Translations under genes and position numbers: made by a program
The notes under the pieces: model-generated
The model's database searches: none
What the model was told of the DNA's origin: nothing
Seen by the model: the letters and a program-made list of their open reading frames with translations, nothing else
In this document: positions 45,728 to 56,884 of the stretch, piece after piece
How positions within the stretch are numbered: the first letter of the stretch is position 1
Layout: every line of letters begins with the position of its first letter
Origin: Antrodiella citrinella
Taxonomy: Eukaryota > Basidiomycota > Agaricomycetes > Polyporales > Steccherinaceae
DNA length: 57,075 bases
Assembly: GCA_004802725.1 (NCBI GenBank)
Contig: SGPM01000165.1
Span: 1-57,075 of the forward strand
Direction: 5' to 3'

Positions 45728-48602
45728 ATGAGTGCCCAAATGGCGGGGCCAAGTGGCACTAGCACAAGCTCTGCCATGGATGTTGATATCGTTCAGTCGT
45801 CGATTTCGATCACACGTACGGAACATCTCAATTTGAATGCAGTGGGCGACTCGAAGAAGATTATCCCGAAAGCCACTGGCATCGGCTATGTCTACGACGA
45901 ACGCATGATGTTGCACAGTCACCGTACAGAGCACACAGAGGCACCCGAGCGCATATCACGCATCTATCACATGCTCTTGGCAAATGGCTACATTGGCAAG
46001 ATGGAAAAGCTGCCTATCAGGCCTGTTGAACGGGACGAAGTACTTCTCGTTCATAGCGAAACCCTTTGGGAGAAGGTCATGGCAATAAGCGGTAGGCATC
46101 CCATAAATCGAACTTAATTATTGCCTTCTAACCTTGCGTGAAACAGAGATGTCAGACCAAGATGTCGTCGACTCTGAGTCGTACTACGAAGAACTCTCGC
46201 TCTATGTGCGACAAACAACTCCGGTAGCTGCCCGTCTCAGCTGTGGAGGCGTGATTGAAGCTACCCTTGCCGTTGCCCGCGGACAAGTTCGGAAGTCTCT
46301 GGCGATCGTACGACCTCCTGGACATCATGCAGAACCGGAAGAGCATATGGGTTTCTGCTTTTTCAATAATGTATCGGTAGCCACGCGGGTGGTCCAGCAA
46401 CTCACGCCTGTGAAGAAGATTCTTATCCTCGACTGGTGAGTCCTCTTATCTTTCATTATTTCACATGCCAAACATACTATACACAACAGGGACGTGCACC
46501 ATGGTCAGTGTCTATTGCTTATCTTGCGGGGCAACTTGATGACCGTTTACAGGCAACGGAACGCAAAGAGCATTCAACGACGACCCTTCAGTACTGTATA
46601 TTTCTATTCATCGTTACGACGACGGCCAATTCTATCCGGTTGGACCGTTCGGTAGCATGGTCTCGTGTGGAGAGGGCCAGGGATGTGGATAGTACGTTGA
46701 CCCCGATTGACTTTCTCTCTCCTGAGTTCATGTTTATCCTCCAATAGCTCAGTCAACATTCCCTGGCCGACTGCAGGAATGGGTGATGCGGAATACATAC
46801 ACGCATTCCATCAGATAGTGATGCCTATCGCTATAGAGTTTGCGCCAGAGTTGGTAATCAGTTGAGTGGTGCTCGATTTCTGTATCTATTACCAGTATCT
46901 CACGTCCCGCTGCTATCAGTCTCCGCCGGATTTGACGCTGCAGACGGAGACGAGCTTGGCGAATGTCATGTTACGCCGGGAGGTTATGCTCATATGACTC
47001 ACATGTTGGCTGGTCTCGCCGGCGGTAAGATGGTCGTCGCTCTCGAGGTCAGTCTTTTCTCTTTCAAGAAGGCCAAACAAACGTTGAGATAATGATACAC
47101 AGGGTGGGTACAATCTGGACGCGATCTCAACATCTTGCGAGGCAGTCACAAAGGTGCTTTTGGGAGAAGCGCCGCCTGAAATGCCCCCACTGGTAGCGGA
47201 GCAGACAGCGGTCGAGACAGTGTGGGCTGTCGCTCTGGAGCAAAGCAAGTACTGGAAGAACGTGAACCCTAAAGCGTGTGAGCCGCAAGAAGGTTCGTCT
47301 CGATATTTTTGCGTGTTTGAACGATGGCTGATTTCTCGATACAGAAGTGCAAGATCTGTCCTTTACGATTCCCGGTATGGCGATAAACAGAATTAGAGAC
47401 GTGTCGGTCGTTGACGTTTGTGTCGATCTGCAGAACTTCTCAAAGCACACAGACAAGATTACCTCTTCCGAGAGCACGATATGCTTGTGGTACCGTTTGC
47501 TACCCCCGAATTAGAAGCCAAATTCTCGTCACAAGTGACGTGCACGTACGCAAATTGTGTCCCCTCACTCACCCACTCTCTATTCACTCTCGTACATTCA
47601 GATCGGACATCATGGAGAACCAGACGCTGGTGGTGTTTGTACACGAATTGTGAGCTAACTTCATCTCGCGTATCTGCTTGAACATGACTCAATCATGTTG
47701 GACAGTGGTAACATTCGGACGGAATTAGAATCCGTCGCAACGTGCAACATCAATATGGAACATACATATCTAGTAGGCCTGAGCTGTACATGAACCTGGT
47801 GCGAAGGGTGCTGATCTGCTGCATCACAGGTCGATTTCTCCAAGACCCTCATCACATGGATAAGAAAGACCAAGCACGCGTTGCTGGATGTCAATGTACA
47901 CCCTAAGAGGACACCAGGACGAGTAAGTAGTATACCATCAGCGCGTGCACCGTGAACTAAAGGTGTTGCAGAATCCAAACGCGCGAGCTTCAGTAGACAT
48001 CATGACCTATCTGTGGGATAACTACATCCAGTACGTGGCTCTATATCCTCTAAGTCCCCGGCATAACGAACTTCCTTCGTTCTAGACTCACCGACGCACG
48101 CCGAGTTGTCCTGATTGGACATGGGCCTGGATGTGATGCACTCATGCATCTCATCGAGAACCGGAGTACGCTTTTTTATCTCAGACTTAAAGAAAATCCA
48201 CTGACTTGTTGGTGTCATCGTAGCTGTCGGGGTCATGAGGACTGTGAAGCACGTCATTCAGGTTGTAGGAAACTACAATATACCCATGATACCGAGGGAT
48301 GCTCGGGATATGCGTGATTGGTACCATGGTGTTAGTTCACTTTTCGTCATATTTTTGCTGTTCAGTCTAACTCAAAAACCGTAGCATTCATGTGTGGTAG
48401 TCCCCGTAAACCATCACCTTCTCAAAGACGACAAGATCATCAAGAGGCATGGTGCAGTCGTAAAAATGGGTGAGTGACCCTCTTGTTTTCTGCAATACCT
48501 CTCTAACGCGTTTGACGGTCAGACGAGACGAAGCCGGTGAAACTCATCATCAAGGCGTTCCCGATCATCTGTACGCTCATAGAGAGTATGCTGAAAGCCT
48601 GA
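45728..48602 (+). CDS. HDA1: Class II histone deacetylase with Arb2 domain (Hda1/Clr3 type)
   Basis: Zn-dependent lysine deacetylase. The N-terminus ([10 protein letters not shown]) is disordered. The catalytic domain starts [16 protein letters not shown] and has [57 protein letters not shown] and ALEGGYNLD, so all Zn ligands (D, H, D) and the active-site His pair are intact. The C-terminal Arb2-like fold follows ([54 protein letters not shown]) with an ESMLKA end at 48602. About 12 exons. In fission yeast the equivalent (Clr3) works with Clr4 in heterochromatin silencing. Upstream in-frame ATGs make the start uncertain. Confidence 0.9.
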
Positions 48603-48732
48603 CAGGACGATATTTGTACAATTTGCAAATGCTGTCGCGCAGAGAGTACAATCGTACTCGAGCATATTTACTTCGTCATGTATGCAAATCAGCTACTGTT
48701 ATATCGTATCTCTCTCCCTTTCCCTCTCTTCC

Positions 48733-51700
48733 TTAAATCAGATCCACTACACCTCGCGCCGGTGAGATGATAGCCACAACCTTACCCTTGAAGTCGAGCA
48801 AGTCGCCACCTTGAGTGGCAACAAGGTCACCCTCGGACCCGTCACCTGTATTTACTCCTAGAAGCTCTTCCAAGTTCACAGAAGCCAACGCAAGGGCTTC
48901 TGAGCGGGAGATACCGCCACGAGCATCCAGTGCGGCCCATGCGACGTCAAATCGTGTGTTACGAGCCTCCCATGCCGCACGGACTCCAAGGCCGACAGTG
49001 ATGTTGTGCTCCAAGAGCGTAGAGAAGGTGTTCTTCTCTGTCAACGGAAGTCCTGGCAGTCTAAAATACAATTGGTCTCAGCTTCACAAAATGATGGGCG
49101 CAGACTTACATCCTCCTGTCTTCCCAAGCATAAGGGAATGGCCGTGCAGGAGCGACGATAACACCGATATTCGCGTCTGCGATCTCCTGGGCAACGACAT
49201 GTGCCTCACTTGCACCTGCGAACGTAATCTTGAGAGCGTGGCCGGTGTGTGCTTCGATCTCGCGTTTGAGACTGATGACGGAGGCCATCGCGTCTGCGCT
49301 GTGGATCTGAATGACTAGGGGAATTTGACCCTGGTACAATATTCGGTTGAGTCGCACAGTTCAGCAACAAGGCAGTGAAGACGTACCTTGACAAGTTCCT
49401 CCGCCCAGATACCGGCGGACCCCTTGTGCTTACCCGTAAGCAGGTGCCTCAGAGCAGCGATTTGCGTGCTAACACTCGGGCCTTTGCCATGCCCAATCCT
49501 GACGTGAACAGCAGCGACATCTTGAATGAGAGCACCCTCTTTCAACTTGTGCTCTGACCCCGTGGAGAATACAGCACTAAGCCCCGCGAGGAATCCGGAC
49601 GTCGAAGGCGCAGTGACGGCAGTTGTGACACCATGTCTATATGCCAATCTACGGGAATCTCAGTATTCAGTATTAATAATACTATGCATGAAATGAAACC
49701 CACAATGCGTGGCGCGTAGAGTATTGCAAGCCATCTACAGCACGAACAATCGGAGCTCTCCCAAGGATGCTCGGGACATCACCAAAGATCGGATCGTAGA
49801 TAGGTCCGTCTGCCGTGCTGGCTTCTCCTTGAATCTCCTGCAAGCCAAGGGGGGAACCAAACGACAAAAGACCAGGAGAGATCGAACCACCTTGTAGGTC
49901 GATATGCATCGCGTTACCGGCCGACGTTATTTGAGCGCACTGCGCGCTCGGACCACGACAGAGCATCTTTCCTTCATGCACAACGACGACATCGTCGGCG
50001 GTAAGGGAAGAAGAAATCTCTTCGATGCGCCCCGTGTTCCGCATGTAGACACTCGTGAAGTTGGTGAACACCACGAAGCCGTTCTCGGCTTGCTTGGGTT
50101 CCAATGGTGGGAGACCGTCGTATTCAAGGGTGAGCTCTGCTTCGTCGTCGAAGTTTGGCGTTTTCGGCGACTCTTGCAGGTGGGATGACTTCAGGGGAGT
50201 GTTGTGGCCTTCGAGCTGGGGGATACCGTCGATCCACACTTGTTGTGGTGTAGCACCAAGTGTCAATGGATGACTGTCCCAGAGAACGACATCTGTGCAG
50301 GCAAAAGCTCAGGATTGTACATAAGGCGCAGAGAACAAACGAACCTGCGTCGTAACCTATATTCGCGATCGTCAGCATAAAGTTGTCAAAAATCCTGGAT
50401 CGACGCACCTAGTTTGAGGTATCCAACTCTGTGCTCCTGACCGATAGACTCCGCGGGAGTAGTAGTGACAGAAGCAAGTGCGAGGTTGGCGGGCAAGCCG
50501 TAGTAATGGGCTTGCTGGGCCTCGTACAGCAGGTATCGGGAGTCCAAGACAGGATGGTCAGACTACAACCGAGTCAGATAAATGTTGACAGCTGGAACGG
50601 TGATTCACATTACCTTCATGACAACGCGAATTCCAGCATCTGCAAGAATCTTGGGTGCGTATTCCGAACCGCGCCAGGATTCCCGCTTGTACCTCATGTT
50701 GGTCGCGAAGAGCGCAGCGACAGGTGCACCGCCGTAAGCAGACTTTAGGGTATCCGGGACAAGGTATGTCTCGTGCGCATGGTGGAATGCCGCGATGGAG
50801 AACTGGAACTCGTTCGTGATCTGAGAGGACTTGAGTATTCTTATCGACATCATACTTGAATTGGGTACGTACTCGGACCATGTCGTCAAGATCCACTGTC
50901 TCGTAACAATGGTTGTGAACCTGGTAGAAGAGCATCGGTTTGTATCCTTTTCGTCAAAAGGATGAGACGAACCTTAACGCGACCTCGCAAGACGTCTACC
51001 AATGCTTCCCATTGATAGTCTTCAGGATATTCGCCGAGGCCAGTCCACCGCCCCGTTACCACCTTCTCGCAGTACGCATCCTGTGCATTCTTGATCTGAC
51101 GAGCTTTGTCGTATGCTTGGCGGAAGGCCCATGTGGTATCCATTCGCGTCCCAGAGTAAACCCTGTCTGTGAAATTCATGAGTAAAAATAGTCTAAATAA
51201 TGCGCGACTACATACCGGGGTTCTCTCCTACAAAGTCATTGTCAAATCTGAGCAATGATCTCTCAATCGAGCGAATCACATACCACACGCGTGTCTAGGA
51301 CAAAGCAATTAGATATAATTCTGTAATCAGAACAAAGAAATGCTTACTTCATCTGTCTCCAACGGAAAGCTTTCTCAGGGTTATATTCGGTTTCGTTATT
51401 CGAGTAAGGGTTCTCGAGAAGAAGGCCGGTCGGAGAACGTGATGCAGTAGGGCGATACTTGATGACAATTCCCTGACCACCAATTGCGTTGGCAGATCCG
51501 GGCAGCACAAGTCCAGTGGTAACACCTCCTGCAATGGTGAGTCGGTATGCATCGTTATGAGTGTTCAGTCCGTCAAGCGCACGCAGCCACTACACGCACA
51601 ATGTGAGCCAACGCCGGAATGCAGAGCTGAAACCTTACAGGAAGAATAGGTCCTTTGAGGGAGTTCCCGTCGTTAGCACCTTGGAAGGCTGGGCTTGACA

Positions 51701-52337
51701 TCACTCCGATGTGGCTGTGCAAGTCAACAATACTGCAAGTCTGTTTAGAATGGCCTCGCTAGCCCAGTGAACGACGACAACACACCCTGGGGTAACCCAT
51801 GCGCCATTCGCCTGCACTGTGACCACATCTTCCAGCTGAGCCAGAAGTGAACTGACATCGCCGAGACCCTTGATGATACCACCCTCGAGCAAAACGTCGC
51901 CGGTGACCACCTCAAGACCTTCTACGCGTCCAGTCCAGATGGTAGCATTCTAAACATAGAATCAGCACAAGAGAGCCCTGTTCAGAAGCTATGATCGTGA
52001 GTACCTTGATAAGCACCGGCTTCGTTCCCTCCACAAACCGGTCAGACACCGTCCTCTCATTGAAGTCTGAAGGTGGACCTGGCTTGAAAGAGAGTGAACG
52101 ACAAGTATTCAAAATGGCCGCTGCGTTGATGGGGACCTTCGCCGTCTCGCCGTAAAAAAACCATGCAGCAAAGTTGCGGGGATTGAAGACCTGGACAGTG
52201 AATTGAAGAATAGCAAATGCTGTAATCACTTTCAGCAGTAACGCGAACGCTGCAGAGAGATATCCTCGTCGCCGACGCGTACGAGTGGTCTGGGATCTGG
52301 GATCCTGCAGAGGCAAAGCCTCCTTGTCGACGTCCAT
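48733..52337 (-). CDS. Membrane-anchored amidohydrolase B (paralogue of A)
   Basis: Same architecture and length class as the gene at 41323-45163. A short cytosolic tail (MDVDKEALPLQD, then TRTRRRRG) precedes one membrane helix (LSAAFALLLKVITAFAILQF). Then come NATIWTG, VDLHSHIG, HACGENPG, VHNHCYETVDLDD, AAFHHAHETYLVPD, SDHPVLDSRYLLYEAQQA, and a second half ending DFKGKVVAIISPARGVVDLI. Motif-level similarity to A is high throughout, including intron positions near the metal-binding motifs, so a local duplication is likely. The histone deacetylase gene lies between the pair. Probably an extracytoplasmic hydrolase; substrate not deducible. Confidence 0.84.
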
Positions 52338-52590
52338 GACGGTGGTGGAAAAGAATGTGGGATGGAAGAGAGACCGTGGACAGCTAGGTCCCAGGTACTT
52401 ATAGATAAGTATTTCGCCACTCTCAGGGCGAGTGAGCTGATCTCTCGTGCGTATGGAACATCGGACATCCGGACAAACCAACTTTTGAGAGATGAGTTGA
52501 TGGATGATCGACATGATCGGTCCGGGCGTCTGAATCTGAGAGCGTTTGATCGGCTGCCCACTGGAGGCTCGAAAACCATCAAGATACTTA

Positions 52591-52989
52591 CACCGGGGGC
52601 ATTGGCTCATATAAACTTAGTCTCAAATCAAGACCCTCCACCCGCGCAGCTCACGTTCCGTGTGAGGGGGCCTAATATAAACTTGATTTGTCTCTGACTT
52701 ATATGTAAATGTTTGTGGAAATATGAAATAAATGTCTTCAGTCGACTACATTGAGAATTATACAATTACTTAACAATCATGGTGTGCATTCCATATGATT
52801 GCCGCTCATAATTTTCACCAACGGACAGTGAAAATTATGAGTGGCGATCATATTGAATGCACACTACGGATTTATAATGTCTTTATAACCCTCAATGTAG
52901 TCGACTGAAGATATTTATTTCATATTTCCACAAACATTCACGTATAAGTCAAATATAAATCAAGTTTATATGAGCCAATGCCCCCGGTG
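52591..52989. mobile_element. Foldback (MITE-like) element upstream of amidohydrolase B
   Basis: Nested inverted repeats. The outer arms 52591-52618 and 52962-52989 are perfectly complementary over 28 bases. The middle arms 52698-52755 and 52891-52948 are largely complementary. The inner hairpin arms 52782-52818 and 52828-52864 are near-perfect 37-mers around a 9-base loop. There is no ORF. The element ends about 250 bases from the amidohydrolase B start codon. A 66-base extra segment in the left arm is bounded by two ATATAAACTT copies. Confidence 0.8.
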
Positions 52990-53370
52990 TTACAGTGTAG
53001 GCCACCTGTTTGTCGCAGTCTCAGTTTCAGCCTCTTCCACGCCTGCGTTCGTCAAACCTTTTTATGAGCCAACTAACATACGTATACATCATCCCGTATG
53101 CCAAATTTTGTAGCCATTGAGTAAGTAGAACAATTCTGTAGAGCACGAATAGTCATGAAAACGAGTGAATTCCTAACACTAGAAAGCATATGATATTGAT
53201 CCTGCTGCTACTGACTCAATTCTACACTTCAATCTATTCTGAAACATATCAGGAGCTTTGTAGGTAGACATATGACACAAAGATTGTGCCCCCCTCATCT
53301 TGTGGAAGCTTGAACTCGTGAAGGAGGTCGAGGCGTGATATTCAGAGACAGAGCGTGTAGACGTCCCCGC
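52990..53370. other. Non-coding stretch between foldback element and solo LTR
   Basis: No coding frame or repeat relationship to other parts of the window was seen. Confidence 0.4.
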
Positions 53371-53731
53371 TGTTACGATGAAGCGTAATAAGCAAGTCGA
53401 GGTTCAGTCTGAATAGTGATGTCACTGTCTGGGTCTTTGCTTAGGACACTTTGTGTATTGAACAAAGGAGGTCAAGCTGAGGATGGTCCACAGCGAGACA
53501 GCTAGTTTATATACAAGTACAGATACGATGAGTCAAGGAAGAAAGTAAGCAAAGAGAGACTTAGTAATACAACAAACTAGGATGAGTAAGCTCTACAGCT
53601 TATGTTGAATAAGCAAGTCATATGACAGTGAGGTCAGGTGATGGAATGAGTCATGAAGATGACGAAATGAGAAAAGAGATAAAAGAAAAGGAAAGGAAAA
53701 ATAACTAGAGTTACAACGGAAAACTGTAACA
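53371..53731 (-). repeat. Solo LTR, family A (minus strand)
   Basis: The 361 bases match the chromovirus LTR reversed, from TGTTACGATGAAGCG to CTGTAACA. The flanks CCCGC and CCTGC could be a 5-base target-site duplication with one mismatch. No internal element sequence adjoins on either side. Confidence 0.9.
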
Positions 53732-53999
53732 CCTGCACAAATTAGTGACAGATCTGTGTTATTCGTGACTCTGATTTCCTATCTTTGGGTAGTCACTGTC
53801 CTTATCGAGGTGCAACAGAGGCGGTTGGACTATACATGTAGCGGTATTAGGACCTAACTGAGTTTAAAACCTAGCGGAGTTCGAAACTTACTTTTTTGCA
53901 TACAGGCATCAGCCCATCTCGGTGTTCGTATTATCCCCTCTGGGCTCATCAACAGCATCATCAACTGCACACACGCACACCACACACCTTTGGGAACAG
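53732..53999. other. Spacer before the AT-hook/zinc-finger gene
   Basis: No supported gene; possible promoter of the next gene, with a TACATG/TTTAAA-containing A/T-rich part at about 53836-53870. Confidence 0.35.
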
Positions 54000-55871
54000 A
54001 TGGCCTCCGGGGAAGTGCCGAATACGCCTTCGGAGTCGACATTCCCAACTCAGCCTGCGAAATGGCCGGTTGGCCGTCCGAAAGGTAGCAAGAACAAGAA
54101 GGTATCAGCTGCAGAGAAGAACGGAAAGCGGCCGGTTGGACGGCGAACGAAATCANCCCAAATTGGGGCCCAGGTGAGTAACATGGCCCTTTCATGGAAA
54201 ACATCGACTGACGGCCGTGCACATGCGTGTAGATGACTCCGAACCAGCCAGCAAGAGAGCTCGCACAGGCGCGGGAACAACTCAAACGACGCGCGACACA
54301 GCAGATGGAGCGAATCGTGCCACTGGTTCAAGGACCACTCATTTGAGCAGTTCAGGTGTGTAACTTGTTTCTCTTTTTTGCCTGTATACTCATGTGAAGA
54401 CCGTCCAGGTCCGTGTCGAACGTCCGACAACCACCTTGAAGGCAGGCCAAATGATGTCCCAAATGGACTCCCACCCAATGACCCAACATCCAATTCCAGT
54501 TGTGGCGCAAGTCAAGAGGAACAGCTGGCTGGAGGTGAGCACAACTCACAGCTGTCATTTCGATGTTTTACTCATAGAGCATCATAGCAGTGATGATTGC
54601 TGCACCACTGTTGTCGTCGTCTCATGTTCCATCCAGCGAATCTTCAAACGGACTCAATCCTGCAGAGCGGGGGGCATTGAGCAGCCAGGAGGCTTCGACA
54701 GGCACACGGGAAGTTTTGGGTACACAGGGGGCCTCCGAATTGATGGATGCAGGTATGTAGTGTATAGCTATCAACACTTTCGTCACAACATCATTACTAA
54801 CAAAAGCTTAACAGAGACGTCCCATACGCCGCCCATCGCCACTGGCGCATCCATTGCAGCAATGCACTCGCACAGCCAACAAAGTGCTAGTAACTCCGAG
54901 TCGGGTGGAGTTGCACCCTCTGGTAAGTCGCTGAGCCAATATGTATTATCAGTGGACCATTTGACTCTACGCTCATAGCTGAAGCAGATCATCTGTCTAC
55001 GGAAGAGTGTCCGCAGGATGAAGAAAGCCTGGGCACAATCCTGGACGAGTCCTCAGGTGACGACATCGACAACCCCAAGTTTGGCCCCATACTCAATGAT
55101 GACGAAGACTCCAGTGCGCAGAAGAAGACACACATTACACTGCCAACGTGGTTGCAGAAGCGTTACAGCGACATTTGCTCGGAGCTCAACAGGCTGAAGG
55201 AACAGGAGAAACTGCCGCCTTGCTATGAGCAGGGTACTTTCATTATGCCGATGAAAGTTCTGATCTTCAACTTAAAAGATGTCATTCAACTAGAGCCCTT
55301 GATTTTCTATCATCTTGAGTTTTTTGTTTGGTTCCCTCACCTTCTCGTCAACTGCATCCCATGTCCGGCCTGTCGCGCTGCAGGTCGTCGATGTAAGTCA
55401 GATGGCCAGCCTGTCGTTTTACGTCTCCATTCTTTGCCCCAATCTCCGCGTCACATCATCGATCTTGAATACAATACTTATATTATTGGCCAACGGTACT
55501 ATTGTGACCACAAAGAATGCGGCAAGTCATATTTGAGCTGGTCACCAGCCATCATGGATATCTTGTCTCCTGTCGTCACATCACAATTCACGTTCTACCT
55601 GACTGGTCGCTGCGGCATCTCTGACCGGGTCCTTGAACTTCTGTGCCATTGTTTCCAATACAGTGTCGGACCTCTTCCATTCTTGGAGCTTCTACGGCAT
55701 AATCACCTTGCATTCTATGAGAAACGGCACTGGCTGTACCTCTCAATGATAGAACATCGCAAGCAAACACCGTACTTCAGCCAACTGGCGCTTTTCAAAC
55801 AGTATGGTGATGCACCGGACGGGCTCCTAAGCACAGGAGAACACACCCAACAATGGGAGAACTCCTGGTAG
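54000..55871 (+). pseudogene. AT-hook / cysteine-zinc-finger protein of a basidiomycete transposon-type family, 3' truncated
   Basis: Several exons. The first begins MASGEVPNTPSES and contains two AT-hook-like basic motifs (PVGRPKGSKNKK, RPVGRRTKS). Ser/Thr-rich linkers follow (SKRARTGAGTTQTTRD frame). An acidic stretch leads to a domain starting LPTWLQKRYSDICSELN, with a C4-type finger (CIPCPACRAAGRRC ... RYYCDHKECGKSYLSW) and helices (HCFQYSVGPLPFLELLRHNHLAFYEKR). This resembles the basidiomycete-expanded DUF6729-type proteins, often joined to an exonuclease or transposon module. The family name is tentative. The frame runs into repeat B at 55808 and stops at 55871, so the C-terminal part is lost. 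Exon 1-2 phasing does not close cleanly. Confidence 0.55.
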
Positions 55872-55957
55872 AGGGGTACCACGTAAGGGCGTTTGGAGAG
55901 GAGTCGTAGAGGTAGGCCGAGGTACTCGAATGTAGAAAGGAGTGTAAGAGAGAGGTC
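55808..55957 (-). repeat. Repeat family B copy 3, cut by a solo LTR
   Basis: Reverse complement of the end of 9270-9555 and 1-303: TGATGCACC-GACGGGCTCCT, then ACACACCCAACAATGGG, then CACGTAAGGGCG. It is interrupted at 55958 by the family A LTR. The first base coincides with the terminus of the other two copies. Confidence 0.75.
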
Positions 55958-56317
55958 TGTTACGACGAAGCGTAATAAGCAAGTCGAGGTTCTATCTGAG
56001 TAGTGATGTCACTTGTCTGAGTCTTGCTTAGGACGCTTTGTGTATTGAACAAAGGAGGTCAAGCTGAGGATGGTCCGCAGCGAGACAGCTAGTTTATATA
56101 CAAGTACAGATATGATGAGTCAAAGAAGAAGTAAGCAAGAGAGACTTAGTAATACAATGAGCTAGGATGAGTAAGCTCTACAGCTTATGTTGAATAAGCA
56201 AGTCATATGACGGTGAGGTCACGGGATGGAATGAGTTATGAAAATGACGAAATGAGAAGAAGAGATAAAAGAAAAAGAAAAGAAAAATAACTAGAGTTAT
56301 TACCGAAAACTGTAACA
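55958..56317 (-). repeat. Solo LTR, family A (minus strand), inside repeat B
   Basis: A 360-base reversed LTR from TGTTACGACGAAGCG to CTGTAACA. The flanks AGGTC and CTTCC do not match, so it may be a recombinant or the flank has rearranged. The repeat B sequence does not resume after it. Confidence 0.88.
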
Positions 56318-56884
56318 CTTCCCCCGAGCGTACGAATCGCGAGCCGATCCCCCACTCCCCACGGATTTGGTCGACAGCATAAGCTGCCTCCCAGCGTTTC
56401 CGTTGGTAATCCGAAGGAGCAGGGTAGTCTTTGAGCAGATGCGGGGCATACGATCTTTACGACCCTTGAGCTTGCATCCCACTTGTCTGAGCGCACGAAC
56501 ACCCCAGCGTTGCCATTACAGCATACCGAGGGTCTCTGAAGCAAATCGCGCGACTGGCAGACAGCAGGGGCTAGGTCCACGTTACCCTTGGCCTTCCCAA
56601 GCCAGCATCCTTACGGTGTTGCGTCTTCTGCGGGTGCCGTTCCAGACGATGTCGAAGGGGTGGAGGAAAAAGAGAGGATTATAAATGATTATGCGGTGTT
56701 TTTGGTGTTTTTTGCATGGTCCTCTTGGAATCGGAGAGTGTGATGGCGATGAGAGACACGCCGGATGACGATTAATGGTAGTTGTGAAGGTAATGTATGT
56801 TCCGATGGACACCGATCGCCGTCGACAGAGTCAACGACAACCGGCGCCTACCTGAGATGGTGGTGGTACGAGGACAAGGAGCTT
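56318..56884. other. Non-coding stretch right of the solo LTR
   Basis: No conserved reading frame. It ends in a possible 5' region of the transporter-like gene. Confidence 0.35.

Noticed and set aside
41323..52337. Secondary-metabolite gene cluster around the histone deacetylase
   Set aside because: No polyketide, peptide or terpene synthase, P450 or pathway regulator lies nearby; neighbours are housekeeping genes.
53371..56317. A non-autonomous LTR element transducing the zinc-finger gene
   Set aside because: The internal ends lack the self-priming site and polypurine tract found in the complete element, and one LTR interrupts repeat B. Two independent solo LTRs explain it better.
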